Shown: piece by piece, positions 23,570-31,167 of the stretch
Position numbering within the stretch: position 1 is the first letter of the stretch
How the letters are laid out: each line of letters begins with the position of its first letter
DNA from: a virus
Direction: 5' to 3' (one strand)
IMG/VR virus record: IMGVR_UViG_3300025073_000027
Location: 1-64,000 of that record
Length of the DNA stretch: 64,000 bases
The notes under the pieces: generated by a model
What the model was told of the DNA's origin: nothing
The model's database searches: none
What the model saw: the letters and a program-made list of their open reading frames with translations, nothing else
Translations under genes and position numbers: made by a program

Positions 23570-23639
23570 CCATTCTAAGCGATTTTTATATTATTATGAT
23601 ATATGGATACCATTTTATAATTTAAATCGCTTAGAATGG
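23570..23639. repeat. 16-bp perfect inverted repeat upstream of the hicA promoter
   Basis: CCATTCTAAGCGATTT (23570-23585) is exactly inverted at 23624-23639, with a 38-nt AT-rich loop. It stands between the stop of the 23664-24002 gene and the hicA promoter, so it may be a terminator, operator or RNA structure. Part of it recurs at 27,665-27,758. Confidence 0.75.
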
Positions 23640-23663
23640 TTATTATTGCCATATAAGAGTATT

Positions 23664-24002
23664 TTAAACCTCATTTACGCGAATAGGTGACAATGAAGAA
23701 TGAGAGGTACAATGCATTTCTCCTATTGGATATGAATCCGATTCACGGTTTATATAAATATTAATATCATCTCCCAATAAATCAAGTTTACATGATATCC
23801 CAAAAGCTTTTTTAATCTGATAATATGTAGGATAAGCGGATTTAAATTGCATAGAGGTATCAGGATTATTAACCTCAATTTTAAGGTTAATGGGATAATT
23901 TCTATTAAAGCAAAATTGATCATTAACACTGAATCCTTCTTCAGAATTACCCCAAACATCACAACTCCATAATTCCCATGTAGTTTTTACGGTTTTTTTC
24001 AT
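23664..24002 (-). CDS. Conserved phage protein (WELWSCDVWGN type)
   Basis: AAAGGAG site. TTWELWSCDVWGNSEEGFSVND at the N-terminus is a signature I recognise from phage and mobile-element hypothetical proteins; the C-terminal half (QIKKAFGISCKLDLLGDD) ends with SYPIGEMHCTSHSSLSPIRV. No function is established to my knowledge. Confidence 0.78.
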   Translation of the reverse strand: MKKTVKTTWELWSCDVWGNSEEGFSVNDQFCFNRNYPINLKIEVNNPDTSMQFKSAYPTYYQIKKAFGISCKLDLLGDDINIYINRESDSYPIGEMHCTSHSSLSPIRVNEV

Positions 24003-24051
24003 TTGATTTTTACTCCTTTTATTGCCTGTTATCTGGTAAGATGAAATTATT

Positions 24052-24171
24052 TTATTGATTTTTATTTTCTAATTCTTTAATACGGTTTTCCAATTCTTCA
24101 AATTTAAGCATTGTAAGGATTGTTATAAACGTCAACCATCCAAAAATTATAATAAACGTTTCAATATTCAT
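24052..24171 (-). CDS. Membrane-anchored coiled-coil peptide, 39 aa
   Basis: 39 codons (begins MNIETFIIIF), GAGGA site. One hydrophobic segment (3-22) then a heptad-like helix LKFEELENRIKELENK. Small membrane-anchored oligomerising protein by appearance; role unknown. Confidence 0.62.
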   Translation of the reverse strand: MNIETFIIIFGWLTFITILTMLKFEELENRIKELENKNQ

Positions 24172-24241
24172 GTTATACATTCCTCATTGTTAGATCTAAT
24201 GAAATTATTGTTTTATCTGGTAGAATATATTTAATTATAAT

Positions 24242-24445
24242 TTATTTAATATTTGGATTCTCTGAATCATATTCTCGCCACTCATTAATTAAATCTGTTA
24301 TAACTGGATTATTGGATAAATCACCCTCAATAAGCCAATCATAAATTTCTTGAATTTTGTTAGAATAAAAATATTTATCATCTAAATGTCCAAAGCACGC
24401 ATTGTAAATTTTTTCTGAAATAGATTGAATAGTATTGACGTTCAT
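24242..24445 (-). CDS. Helical acidic protein, 67 aa
   Basis: AAAGGAG site. Helical (IQSISEKIYNACFGHL, KIQEIYDWLIEG) with acidic end. Unknown. Confidence 0.7.
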   Translation of the reverse strand: MNVNTIQSISEKIYNACFGHLDDKYFYSNKIQEIYDWLIEGDLSNNPVITDLINEWREYDSENPNIK

Positions 24446-24486
24446 TTTATCTCCTTTTAAAGCTTGTTAATAAAATAATGGTTTTA

Positions 24487-24672
24487 TCAGTCTAAATCAA
24501 TATGAAAATCGGCAATAAATAAACCATGAAAACCGATTCCCCATTTATAAAACCATAATGCAAAAGGCCATAAACCGGATTTATTTATTGAATATTTGTG
24601 CAAGCATAATCTAATTTGAAAATTTTTATTAAATATCCGATAAAATTTTTTTCTTACAATGATTTTATCCAT
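24487..24672 (-). CDS. Small basic aromatic protein, 61 aa
   Basis: AGGAG site. Basic N-terminal half (VRKKFYRIFNKNFQIRLCLHKY) and an aromatic C-terminal half (LWPFALWFYKWGIGFHGLF), possibly membrane-associating. Unknown. Confidence 0.66.
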   Translation of the reverse strand: MDKIIVRKKFYRIFNKNFQIRLCLHKYSINKSGLWPFALWFYKWGIGFHGLFIADFHIDLD

Positions 24673-24731
24673 GATTTAATCTCCTGTTATAGTCTACCAG
24701 ATAAATAAATGATTTTATCCGGTTTTATCGT

Positions 24732-24932
24732 TTATTTTTCTTCTTTTAAACTATCATTTAAAACCTTTTTACAATCCGCGCATATTCTGTTATCATTTAA
24801 AATTTGATCATTTGTTACATTATATAATGTAGAATAATGCATGAATGTATCATCTTCATTAATAACGGATTCTCTATTGATTTTACAGAATGGTTGACCG
24901 GCATAAAATCCTGAAAAGGTTAAATGTATCAT
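24732..24932 (-). CDS. Conserved small phage zinc protein (MIHLTFSGFYAGQPFC type)
   Basis: AAGGA site. MIHLTFSGFYAGQPFC at the N-terminus, MHYS in the middle and ICADC near the end form a pattern I know from small phage proteins with two Cys pairs (C16 and CxxC), probably a zinc site. Function unknown. Confidence 0.72.
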   Translation of the reverse strand: MIHLTFSGFYAGQPFCKINRESVINEDDTFMHYSTLYNVTNDQILNDNRICADCKKVLNDSLKEEK

Positions 24933-24982
24933 GGTTTTATTATATCCTTTTTTTGTTGAATCTATGTTAGATGTTATTAGGA

Positions 24983-25093
24983 TTAAAATTTATTGTCATT
25001 ATTTTTAAATACAGTTACACAATACATTAAACCTATTAGGGGTAAACTCATTATAATAAAAGGCATTGAGGCTTGTATGATTGATTCTAGCAT
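24983..25093 (-). CDS. Single-span membrane peptide, 36 aa
   Basis: AGGAG site, ATG, 36 codons (begins MLESIIQASM). One hydrophobic segment (about 9-28) followed by a short polar tail. Unknown. Confidence 0.6.
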   Translation of the reverse strand: MLESIIQASMPFIIMSLPLIGLMYCVTVFKNNDNKF

Positions 25094-25184
25094 GGTTTTT
25101 TTACTCCTGTTATCTATTATTTATTATTTGTTATAGTTTATTGTGTTATTCTGGTAAGATCCATTATATTATGAATTGTTTATT

Positions 25185-25664
25185 TTATGATAGTTTACTT
25201 CTTACAATTTCTATATGGTTAGAATGGATGTTATCATTTTTTAGATCCTCTAGTAAGGATTTTTTAAGTTTACTGAAGAATTCATTTAAGGATTTAATGA
25301 TTTTTACCGGATTCCCTTTGGTTTTTCTGAATGATAATTTTTTACTGTTATATACCAGATAGGGAGAATTAGGTTTAATATGATAGGTTTTATGGTTATT
25401 CTCTAATGATATAACAGATAGTTCAGATTCTAGATTGATATTTTTTGTAAACTCTTTAAAATTTTCTTCACTAATTAAAAATCCTACTTGTAAAATATCA
25501 TTGTCTAAATAATTATTTATGCATTCGCTCCTATTTTCTGCTAAATAGCAATTAATAGAAATAGAAGGATATAAATTTTTTGACAGTCTAACAATGATTT
25601 TACTTTTTGGAAAATGATCATAGTATGATTTTTCAATTTCTGTTATTAGTTGATTAGTTTTCAT
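25185..25664 (-). CDS. Hypothetical protein, 159 aa
   Basis: AAGGA site. Alpha/beta protein with a helical start (QLITEIEKSYYDHFPKSK), a Ser-rich middle and a basic helical end (SLNEFFSKLKKSLLEDLKND). No family recognised. Confidence 0.72.
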   Translation of the reverse strand: MKTNQLITEIEKSYYDHFPKSKIIVRLSKNLYPSISINCYLAENRSECINNYLDNDILQVGFLISEENFKEFTKNINLESELSVISLENNHKTYHIKPNSPYLVYNSKKLSFRKTKGNPVKIIKSLNEFFSKLKKSLLEDLKNDNIHSNHIEIVRSKLS

Positions 25665-25695
25665 GATTTTTTATCCTTATTATAAAATCCTGATT

Positions 25696-25881
25696 TTATT
25701 TGTGATTAGTTATTTCTGTTAGGTATTTTATGGCCTTTTTAATTGTCATTTTATAAACTTGATTCAAATGTAAAATAGAATAACCACGCGTTCTATAAAT
25801 ATTATCTATGCAATATTCTATTTTACAACGGTTATTTATAAGAGTATACTTCCAATTTTCATTATCAGTATGATTTTTCAT
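25696..25881 (-). CDS. Hypothetical protein, 61 aa
   Basis: AGGAG site. Starts MKNHTDNENWKYTLINNRCKIEYC, ends with a helix KKAIKYLTEI. Unknown. Confidence 0.66.
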   Translation of the reverse strand: MKNHTDNENWKYTLINNRCKIEYCIDNIYRTRGYSILHLNQVYKMTIKKAIKYLTEITNHK

Positions 25882-25930
25882 TGTATAAACTCCTGTTATC
25901 CTGATTATATCCTGTTATAGTCTTAATTAG

Positions 25931-26143
25931 TTAAAATAATTCAACACGATAATGATCTAAGTTTAGCATAAAATCATCATATGAATCGCATATAGAACGA
26001 TTTAAAATACTTGCACCAAATAACCAAATATTACCGTCATCACATAAGGCATAAATTTTGTCAGTATAGGGAAGCTTGCCTATCTTCTTAATTATGGATA
26101 ATACCGGTTTATTGTTGGTTGGTTGGATTTTTGATCGATTCAT
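25931..26143 (-). CDS. Hypothetical protein, 70 aa
   Basis: AAGGA site. KIYALCDDGNIWLFG resembles one blade of a propeller-type repeat, but a single copy is not diagnostic. It is the first gene after the large inverted repeat at 26206-26292. Confidence 0.68.
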   Translation of the reverse strand: MNRSKIQPTNNKPVLSIIKKIGKLPYTDKIYALCDDGNIWLFGASILNRSICDSYDDFMLNLDHYRVELF

Positions 26144-26205
26144 GTGATTTTATTCCTTATTATTTATTGCATCTGGTAGAATGATTCTTGTTGTCATTTA
26201 AAGGT

Positions 26206-26292
26206 ATTATAATTCCTAATTGGATAATTTACCGGATGATAAGAGGGGTAAGAAGAGTATAAGAGGGGTAAATTATCCTATAGGATTATAAT
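26206..26292. repeat. Long imperfect inverted repeat with tandem repeats in the loop
   Basis: Arms 26206-26233 and 26267-26292 match over about 26 positions (core GGATAATTTACC/GGTAAATTATCC). The region between them holds ATAAGAGGGGTAA at 26239-26251 and again at 26259-26271, a 20-bp period. It lies between the stop of the 26296-26469 gene and the start of the 25931-26143 gene. Confidence 0.75.
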
Positions 26293-26295
26293 GGT

Positions 26296-26469
26296 TTATT
26301 GGTTTTTTTCATAGTGGATAATTGCCTTACATTCGCGCCCTCTTAAATCCAGATCCATATTAATGATTTTACAATTTATCGTTTGAATCTCATTTGCTAA
26401 ACGAGTACAAAAATCACCAAATGATTCACGTTCTTCTGTTTTTTGGGCGATAACATATTCCTTAACCAT
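26296..26469 (-). CDS. Hypothetical protein, 57 aa
   Basis: 57 codons (begins MVKEYVIAQK), AAGGAG site. Alpha/beta with two cysteines (FCTRLANEIQ, GRECKAIIHY). Unknown. Confidence 0.66.
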   Translation of the reverse strand: MVKEYVIAQKTEERESFGDFCTRLANEIQTINCKIINMDLDLRGRECKAIIHYEKNQ

Positions 26470-26519
26470 GGTTTTCTCCTTATTTATTGGATCTAATGAA
26501 ATTAGATTTTTATTAGGGT

Positions 26520-26732
26520 TTAAAGAATATTGCCCTTATGGTCAATTTGCACAATCGATATTAACTCATTTGTATACCGATTACAATAGCTATAAATAAC
26601 ATTGCCAGTTAATTGGTTAAAATTGGTTGACATTGTAACAGGTATTGAAAAATTTTTAAAAATATTTTGAGATATTTTATCCTGTTTTTTTGAGGTGGTT
26701 TTATACATTCCATTAGGGTATTTGTTAGACAT
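26520..26732 (-). CDS. Hypothetical protein, 70 aa
   Basis: AAGGAG site. Polar N-terminal half, then NQLTGNVIYSYCNRYTNELISIVQID, which is beta-rich. Unknown. Confidence 0.66.
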   Translation of the reverse strand: MSNKYPNGMYKTTSKKQDKISQNIFKNFSIPVTMSTNFNQLTGNVIYSYCNRYTNELISIVQIDHKGNIL

Positions 26733-26781
26733 TTGATTTTTACTCCTTATTTGTTGGATCGATCCTGATGAAATAATCGTT

Positions 26782-26955
26782 TTATTGTTGATTATTATCT
26801 TCTGTTTTTTCTTCTTCAGTAGGGTTATCAGTATAATTACCTATACCGGTATAAAATTTATAATCATCTTGGCATAAATCATAATGAGGATTAAAATCCT
26901 TATAGGGGATTGGATCTCGATTATATAAAGCTTTAAATGAGGGTGATTTTTTCAT
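26782..26955 (-). CDS. Small acidic protein, 57 aa
   Basis: 57 codons (begins MKKSPSFKAL). AGGA lies about 13 nt upstream, a little far. Contains YNRDPIPYKDFNPHYDL and an acidic Glu/Asn-rich end. Unknown. Confidence 0.58.
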   Translation of the reverse strand: MKKSPSFKALYNRDPIPYKDFNPHYDLCQDDYKFYTGIGNYTDNPTEEEKTEDNNQQ

Positions 26956-26976
26956 GGTTTTTTTTATGTCCTGTTT

Positions 26977-27180
26977 TTACTTGAAAATATAAATTCCTGT
27001 AGTTTTCAAATATAGCGTAGTGCTATTTTTATTATAGCGAATTCCGGTAATTTCTACCAGTTTATTTTTAGTCCTGAAGAGGTTTTTTATTTCTTCAATA
27101 AGCTTATCATCATTATCAGGATATAAACCTGAATTATACTTTTTACCGTCTAGAAAAAAATTGTATTTTTTTGTTTTCAT
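26977..27180 (-). CDS. Hypothetical protein, 67 aa
   Basis: AGGA site. Basic alpha/beta protein (KKYNFFLDGKKYNSG, LIEEIKNLFRTKNKLVEITG). Unknown. Confidence 0.66.
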   Translation of the reverse strand: MKTKKYNFFLDGKKYNSGLYPDNDDKLIEEIKNLFRTKNKLVEITGIRYNKNSTTLYLKTTGIYIFK

Positions 27181-27280
27181 AATTTTTTTGTCCTGTCTGA
27201 TAAAATTTGTTTTTTATTATCTTATTGAGTAGGATTATCTCTCGATAATCCTATCGGATAAAACAATAAAATTTTTATTA

Positions 27281-27460
27281 TTAATATTGTTTGGCCTTCA
27301 AAGTAATATTTTTTATATCAGATAATAATTTATTTAATGCCCTATCAGAAATATAATCGTAATTTGAATTAATGCGGATAATTTCAATTTTGAAATTTTT
27401 AATTTCATCATTGATTTTTTTTAGTGTATCATTTTTTGGGGTATTTTTTGTTTTCGGCAT
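27281..27460 (-). CDS. Hypothetical protein, 59 aa; first gene of the leftward array
   Basis: 59 codons (begins MPKTKNTPKN) with a clear AAGGAG site. Basic and helical. It is the rightmost gene of the leftward array, so its upstream region (27,461-28,000) should hold the main promoter. Confidence 0.66.
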   Translation of the reverse strand: MPKTKNTPKNDTLKKINDEIKNFKIEIIRINSNYDYISDRALNKLLSDIKNITLKAKQY

Positions 27461-28000
27461 TTCATAATCTCCTTATTTTTTATATATCCTATTCAATTAA
27501 TAACATTGTACCATAGAATATATGCAATTGTGCCAACCAATTTATAACGAGTTTGTAAATATTTATTGCATTTATTGTAAGTTTATTATAGGTGATTATT
27601 ACAATACTTGTATAAATGATGATAGCATATTTACAAATATTGTAAAAAAAACCCAACAGGAACGATTCTAAGCAATTTAAAATAGTAAAAGGTAGTAAAC
27701 TACCTATAATTTAAAAAACCTCAAAATGGTATCTAATAACGATTGTACCAAATAGCACTATTTTTCACAATTAAATACTTATTGAAATTGTAAGTTTATA
27801 AGTAAAATTATTTTGCATTTATTGATTTTTTGTAAGTTTATAAGCTTATAACAGGGTATAAATGTTAATAAATTGTAAAAATTACAAAATTGATAGGGTT
27901 TTTAGGGTTTTATCTGGTAGAATTGAATTAATTGTAAGATCGATCTATTAAGATAAACGATAAGAAGATAAGATGATAAACGATAAGGAGTAAATAAATT
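27461..28000. other. Non-coding control region with repeated motifs
   Basis: No credible gene. Contents: TTGTAAGTTTAT at 27575-27586; TTGTAAGTTTATAAG at 27788-27802 and 27830-27844 (42-bp spacing); hairpin GGTAG-TAAA-CTACC at 27691-27704; and pieces shared with the inverted repeat upstream of hicA. A leftward TTTACA-N16-TATCAT promoter-like match exists near 27,630-27,660 but is weak. Confidence 0.5.
27788..27844 (+). repeat. Direct repeat TTGTAAGTTTATAAG, two exact copies
   Basis: The 15-mer occurs at 27788-27802 and 27830-27844, exactly 42 bp (four helical turns) apart; a truncated copy is at 27575-27586. Likely protein binding sites in the early control region. Confidence 0.6.
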
Positions 28001-28195
28001 ATGCTATCAGAAATTGAATCAATTTTAGCAAGTGCTGAAAAATTAGCACAAAATAATCCGATTGAGTTTATCGGATTAATATTATTTTTCATGGTTTTAT
28101 TTATAATCGTCATTCCAGGAATTACCACCGCGAATGATACTAGCAGAGACAGAACGCATTCAGGAAAATACTTACATGGTAGAATGATCAAATGA
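28001..28195 (+). CDS. Single-span membrane protein, 64 aa
   Basis: A strong AAGGAG site 9 nt before the ATG supports this rightward gene; the opposite-strand frame here has none. A helical start (LSEIESILASAEKLAQ), one hydrophobic segment (about 23-43) and a polar basic tail. Followed by a strong terminator, so it is a one-gene unit. Function unknown. Confidence 0.78.
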   Translation: MLSEIESILASAEKLAQNNPIEFIGLILFFMVLFIIVIPGITTANDTSRDRTHSGKYLHGRMIK

Positions 28196-28240
28196 GGATA
28201 GAAGATAACAGATAGATTGATAATTGAATAAATGCAAGGG

Positions 28241-28283
28241 ATAAATAAGAGCTGAAAATAAAAATATTTCAGCTCTTATTTAT
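28241..28283. terminator. Bidirectional intrinsic terminator
   Basis: A perfect 17-bp stem (28241-28257 with 28267-28283, core AAGAGCTGAAA/TTTCAGCTCTT) has a 9-nt loop with A-rich and T-rich flanks. Ends the 28001-28195 unit. Confidence 0.88.
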
Positions 28284-28431
28284 TTTGTTGGTTGGTTTTT
28301 TGGTTGGTTGGTTTATTTGTTGGATCTATAATTATTATCTGATATACAATTATGGTATGCAATTAAGCGATAATGGTATGAATACGCTATTATATGAAGA
28401 GAGTATGATTATAGAAGGGAATGATGAAAAT

Positions 28432-28451
28432 TAGTTAAGTATACTTAACTA
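28432..28451. repeat. 20-bp perfect palindrome
   Basis: TAGTTAAGTATACTTAACTA is its own reverse complement, with no loop, as expected for a dimeric protein's binding site. It lies between the terminator and a doubtful leftward frame. Confidence 0.75.
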
Positions 28452-28649
28452 TTAATACTTCTTATCTAATATTCTTGTTATAAAATTGGTAAATACTACC
28501 CCTATTATCATATAGCCTATACAAAATATATAATATTTATTAATAAAATCATAATAATTGCATAACCATATAATAATCGTGGTAGATCGAATAAATAAAA
28601 CCGGTATAAACTCGATTATTACCCCTTTTCGCTCCTGAAATAACCTCAA
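28452..28649 (-). CDS. Doubtful hydrophobic small protein
   Basis: A 65-codon frame from a TTG with no clear ribosome binding site. The product is hydrophobic with two possible membrane spans. AT-rich DNA gives such frames by chance, so this is a weak call. Confidence 0.28.
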   Translation of the reverse strand: MRLFQERKGVIIEFIPVLFIRSTTIIIWLCNYYDFINKYYIFCIGYMIIGVVFTNFITRILDKKY

Positions 28650-29338
28650 AAATGATCAACGGCCTATTTTTATCCCTTTTCCTTGCGATTATATACTAAT
28701 AATCACAAGCAATTGATCCTGTAAGATGCTGAAGAAGTTTACTAGAATACTTGTATGAATGATCACTCCCATATATCCCCCTCCTTTACATGCCTGAAAA
28801 CCGGCAGAGACAGCATACGCCATATAGCACATCAATTCACACCCTCACAAGACAATATCTTATACCGTCCTCATATCACCAACTTATCACCAAACATTCT
28901 CCCTAATTACAAATTCTTTTATCACTATATTTCTAAATTCCTAAAAATCTCTAAAAATATAAAAAAAATATTCAAAAATAATATCTGTATCCTAAAAACC
29001 TCTAAAAACCCCTAAACCCTACTTAAAACATCTCTAAACACACCATACTAGAACACTCCTATAAAAACACCACAAACAACTTATAACTTAAAACTATATT
29101 AATACTACTTACCGTTAAGAATATCAACATAATAGAATATAACTATAAAAAATGAAACTGGAACATAGAAATCTAACTTGATTTAAAAATATAGTAAAAA
29201 CAACTGTAAACAGCTAAAACATTAAAACCAAATAAATTAAATAAACTATCAAATAAACCAAATAAAAAAATACCCCAAAATCCATTACTTAGGATTCTAA
29301 GGTATCTCTTACTCGAACAAATAAACAACAAAATATAA
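28650..29338. other. Non-coding region with a G-depleted + strand tract
   Basis: No supported gene. Between 28,861 and 29,100 the + strand has 3 G and 61 C in 240 nt and contains loosely repeated CCTAAAAA/CTCTAAAAA units. Together with the nearby phased palindromes this could be part of a replication origin, but nothing here proves it. Confidence 0.5.
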
Positions 29339-30091
29339 TTATTGCTCTTTTAATTTATCTTGATCTTTTGTCTTGTTTTTATATAAAACTAATTTACCGT
29401 CTTTTTTCAAACCATTACAATGTTTACATAGTAATTGTAAATTATCCAAATCATTTGTTCCCCCTTCTATCAAGGGATTTATATGATCGATAGTTAATCC
29501 ATGTACCGTATTACATCCTTGACAGCAATAACCATCTCTTCTTCCAACTTTCATAAAATAATAATCATAATCCTTAGCAATTTCTCTTCGTTTCTTTTTA
29601 GATGATTTTCTATTTTCGATTGTAATACGAACTTCTTTATATGCACTAACTAATTTACGATATGTTCTATTGATAATTTTATATTCAATATAAGGTTTTA
29701 AAGTCATAATATCTAACTTTAAATTATTTAAAAATCTTGAATCACAATCATCGCCAAATTCATCAATTTCGAATTCTAATTTTTCATCTCCCCACATTGG
29801 AGATTTAATTGCTTTTGGAAACCCTAATCCAGTTAAATAATAATCAAATCCATTCATTTCAGTTTCTATACATAAATTATAAGCTTCGCAAATTTTATAA
29901 TGCTCTTGTATTAATTCTAAATCAGATTTAGTAATAGTAACAATTTCATTATCCAATAAATATTCATTTAAATTTTTTATTGATAATAAAATAAAATTAT
30001 TATTATAATTATAATCATTCCAAAATCCAATTCTACAAGAAATATCATTATTTAATTTTATATTTCTAAAAATTTCTGAATCTTCTGACAT
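29339..30091 (-). CDS. HNH endonuclease (free-standing, homing-type)
   Basis: From MSEDSE (GGAG 7 nt upstream; the ATG two codons earlier is too close) the product has 250 residues. The C-terminal HNH module is GYCCQGC (C190, C193), GLTIDHINPL (D202-H203), NDLDNLQLLCKHCN (C222, C225, N226), the beta-beta-alpha-metal nuclease with a zinc-binding CxxC pair. The N-terminal 170 residues are unassigned and probably bind DNA. It sits alone on the minus strand beside the phased palindromes, consistent with a mobile homing endonuclease. Confidence 0.88.
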   Translation of the reverse strand: MSEDSEIFRNIKLNNDISCRIGFWNDYNYNNNFILLSIKNLNEYLLDNEIVTITKSDLELIQEHYKICEAYNLCIETEMNGFDYYLTGLGFPKAIKSPMWGDEKLEFEIDEFGDDCDSRFLNNLKLDIMTLKPYIEYKIINRTYRKLVSAYKEVRITIENRKSSKKKRREIAKDYDYYFMKVGRRDGYCCQGCNTVHGLTIDHINPLIEGGTNDLDNLQLLCKHCNGLKKDGKLVLYKNKTKDQDKLKEQ

Positions 30092-30136
30092 TTTCATTCT
30101 CCTTTATTTTTATAATTTGCGATCTATTTTTTATTG

Positions 30137-30160
30137 AAGATTGCGATTTATCGCAATCTT
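30137..30160. terminator. 11-bp palindromic hairpin
   Basis: AAGATTGCGAT (30137-30147) pairs with ATCGCAATCTT (30150-30160), with a 2-nt centre. Placed between the phased palindromes and the HNH gene; it may terminate the leftward transcript of the winged-helix gene or serve as a leader of the HNH gene. Confidence 0.6.
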
Positions 30161-30221
30161 TATATTCATCATATTATTCTTTTTATATTATTAAATAATA
30201 GTAATACTAATATTATTTTCT

Positions 30222-30322
30222 AGGTACTACGTACCTGCGAGTTAGGTACTACGTACCTTAGAGGAGGTACTACGTACCTGTGGACAGTTACTACGTACCT
30301 AACTAGTAGGTACTACGTACCT
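30222..30322. repeat. Five phased copies of AGGTAC-TAC-GTACCT (iteron-like)
   Basis: The 15-bp imperfect palindrome AGGTACTACGTACCT starts at 30222, 30244, 30265, 30286 and 30308; the fourth copy has one change (AGTTAC). Spacing of 21-22 bp is two helical turns, so all sites face the same side of the DNA. The last copy overlaps the stop codon of the winged-helix gene. This is the layout of plasmid/phage origin iterons or of a cooperative operator. Confidence 0.88.
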
Positions 30323-30767
30323 AACTATGGAAATCTATCTTTTTTTCACCCCAATATTCATCTTCTAAAGTATCTAATTTTTCACTTTTCTTTTTCTTCT
30401 TTCTAATATTGCTATATTCTTTTTGAAATGCTTTTAATGCTTCAATATTTTCGGTTGTAATATTTGGATCTGTATTTAAATAATATCTGCACGAATTCAT
30501 AAATCTATGTTCAATTTTATCAATAAACCCTAATATTTTTAATTCTTGAATTGCTTTTTTTACAGACGATTCACTTACACCAGTCCAATAAGCTAGTTCA
30601 GGTTGACCACAACTAACATAAGGATTTATTCTATTTTTTGTCTTTTTATTTAACCACCAGTATGTTTGCATTTCTAACCATACACACGTAGTAGTCGCAG
30701 ACATAAATGGTCTATGCAACAAAAACGTTTTTCCCACACTTACATATTCAGTTTTTTCTTCATCCAT
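30321..30767 (-). CDS. Winged-helix replication-initiation-like protein
   Basis: 148 residues, AAGGAG site. FMSATTTCVWLEMQTYWW is followed by SCGQPELAYWTGVSESSVKKAIQELKILGFID, a clear helix-turn-helix with the wing after it, as in replication initiators (RepA N-terminal/DnaD-like families) and phage replisome organisers. The Lys-rich C-terminal part (RKKKKKSEK) would also bind DNA. The five phased palindromes start at its 3' end, so they are its most likely target. Lacking a search, initiator and repressor remain alternatives. Confidence 0.75.
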   Translation of the reverse strand: MDEEKTEYVSVGKTFLLHRPFMSATTTCVWLEMQTYWWLNKKTKNRINPYVSCGQPELAYWTGVSESSVKKAIQELKILGFIDKIEHRFMNSCRYYLNTDPNITTENIEALKAFQKEYSNIRKKKKKSEKLDTLEDEYWGEKKIDFHS

Positions 30768-30805
30768 ATTTTCATTCTCCTTATAATTTATCAGAATCTA
30801 TTTTA

Positions 30806-31006
30806 TTACATTTTATTTGCTTGTAGATCAGCAGCACAATGTTGACAAATCAAATCTCGCTTAGTTAATAATTTATTTTCTCTAGTAGATAAACTTACTC
30901 CCCAATGATTATTGCAACCAGGAACAGTACAATGAATTAAAATATAATCTATTTGAATATTAAATCTCTCACTAATTTCTACTGGTAATAATATATATTT
31001 ATCCAT
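30806..31006 (-). CDS. Small zinc-finger protein, 66 aa
   Basis: AAAGGAG site. HCTVPGCNNHWG and LICQHCAADL give four cysteines, typical of a small zinc finger. First gene of the leftward unit from the promoter at 31068-31096, followed by the winged-helix and HNH genes. Confidence 0.74.
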   Translation of the reverse strand: MDKYILLPVEISERFNIQIDYILIHCTVPGCNNHWGVSLSTRENKLLTKRDLICQHCAADLQANKM

Positions 31007-31067
31007 TATTTCATTTCTCCTTTTCTTTTTCTATTATCTTTAAATCTTCTTATAATTCTAACCTCAA

Positions 31068-31096
31068 ATCTTATCACACTTTTACAAATATGTCAA
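31068..31096 (-). promoter_or_regulatory. Leftward promoter of the hub operon
   Basis: Minus strand TTGACA (31091-31096), 17-bp spacer, TAAGAT (31068-31073). Divergent from the promoter at 31168-31196, with a C-rich stretch (eight C at 31123-31130) between them. Confidence 0.75.
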
Positions 31097-31167
31097 TCCC
31101 CAATTCTCATTTTCCCAACACTCCCCCCCCATTTTTACATTTTCGTAAATATCACCCTCTCTTACCC

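Noticed and set aside
25081-25362. Rightward 93-residue frame
   Set aside because: It is the reverse complement of the well-supported leftward 25185-25664 gene and has no ribosome binding site.
28755-29015. Rightward 86-residue frame
   Set aside because: No ribosome binding site; it exists because the tract lacks G and therefore has few in-frame TAG/TGA stops.
30222-30322. CRISPR-like array at the five repeats
   Set aside because: Repeats are 15 bp palindromes with 6-7 bp between them; there is no room for spacers and no cas genes.
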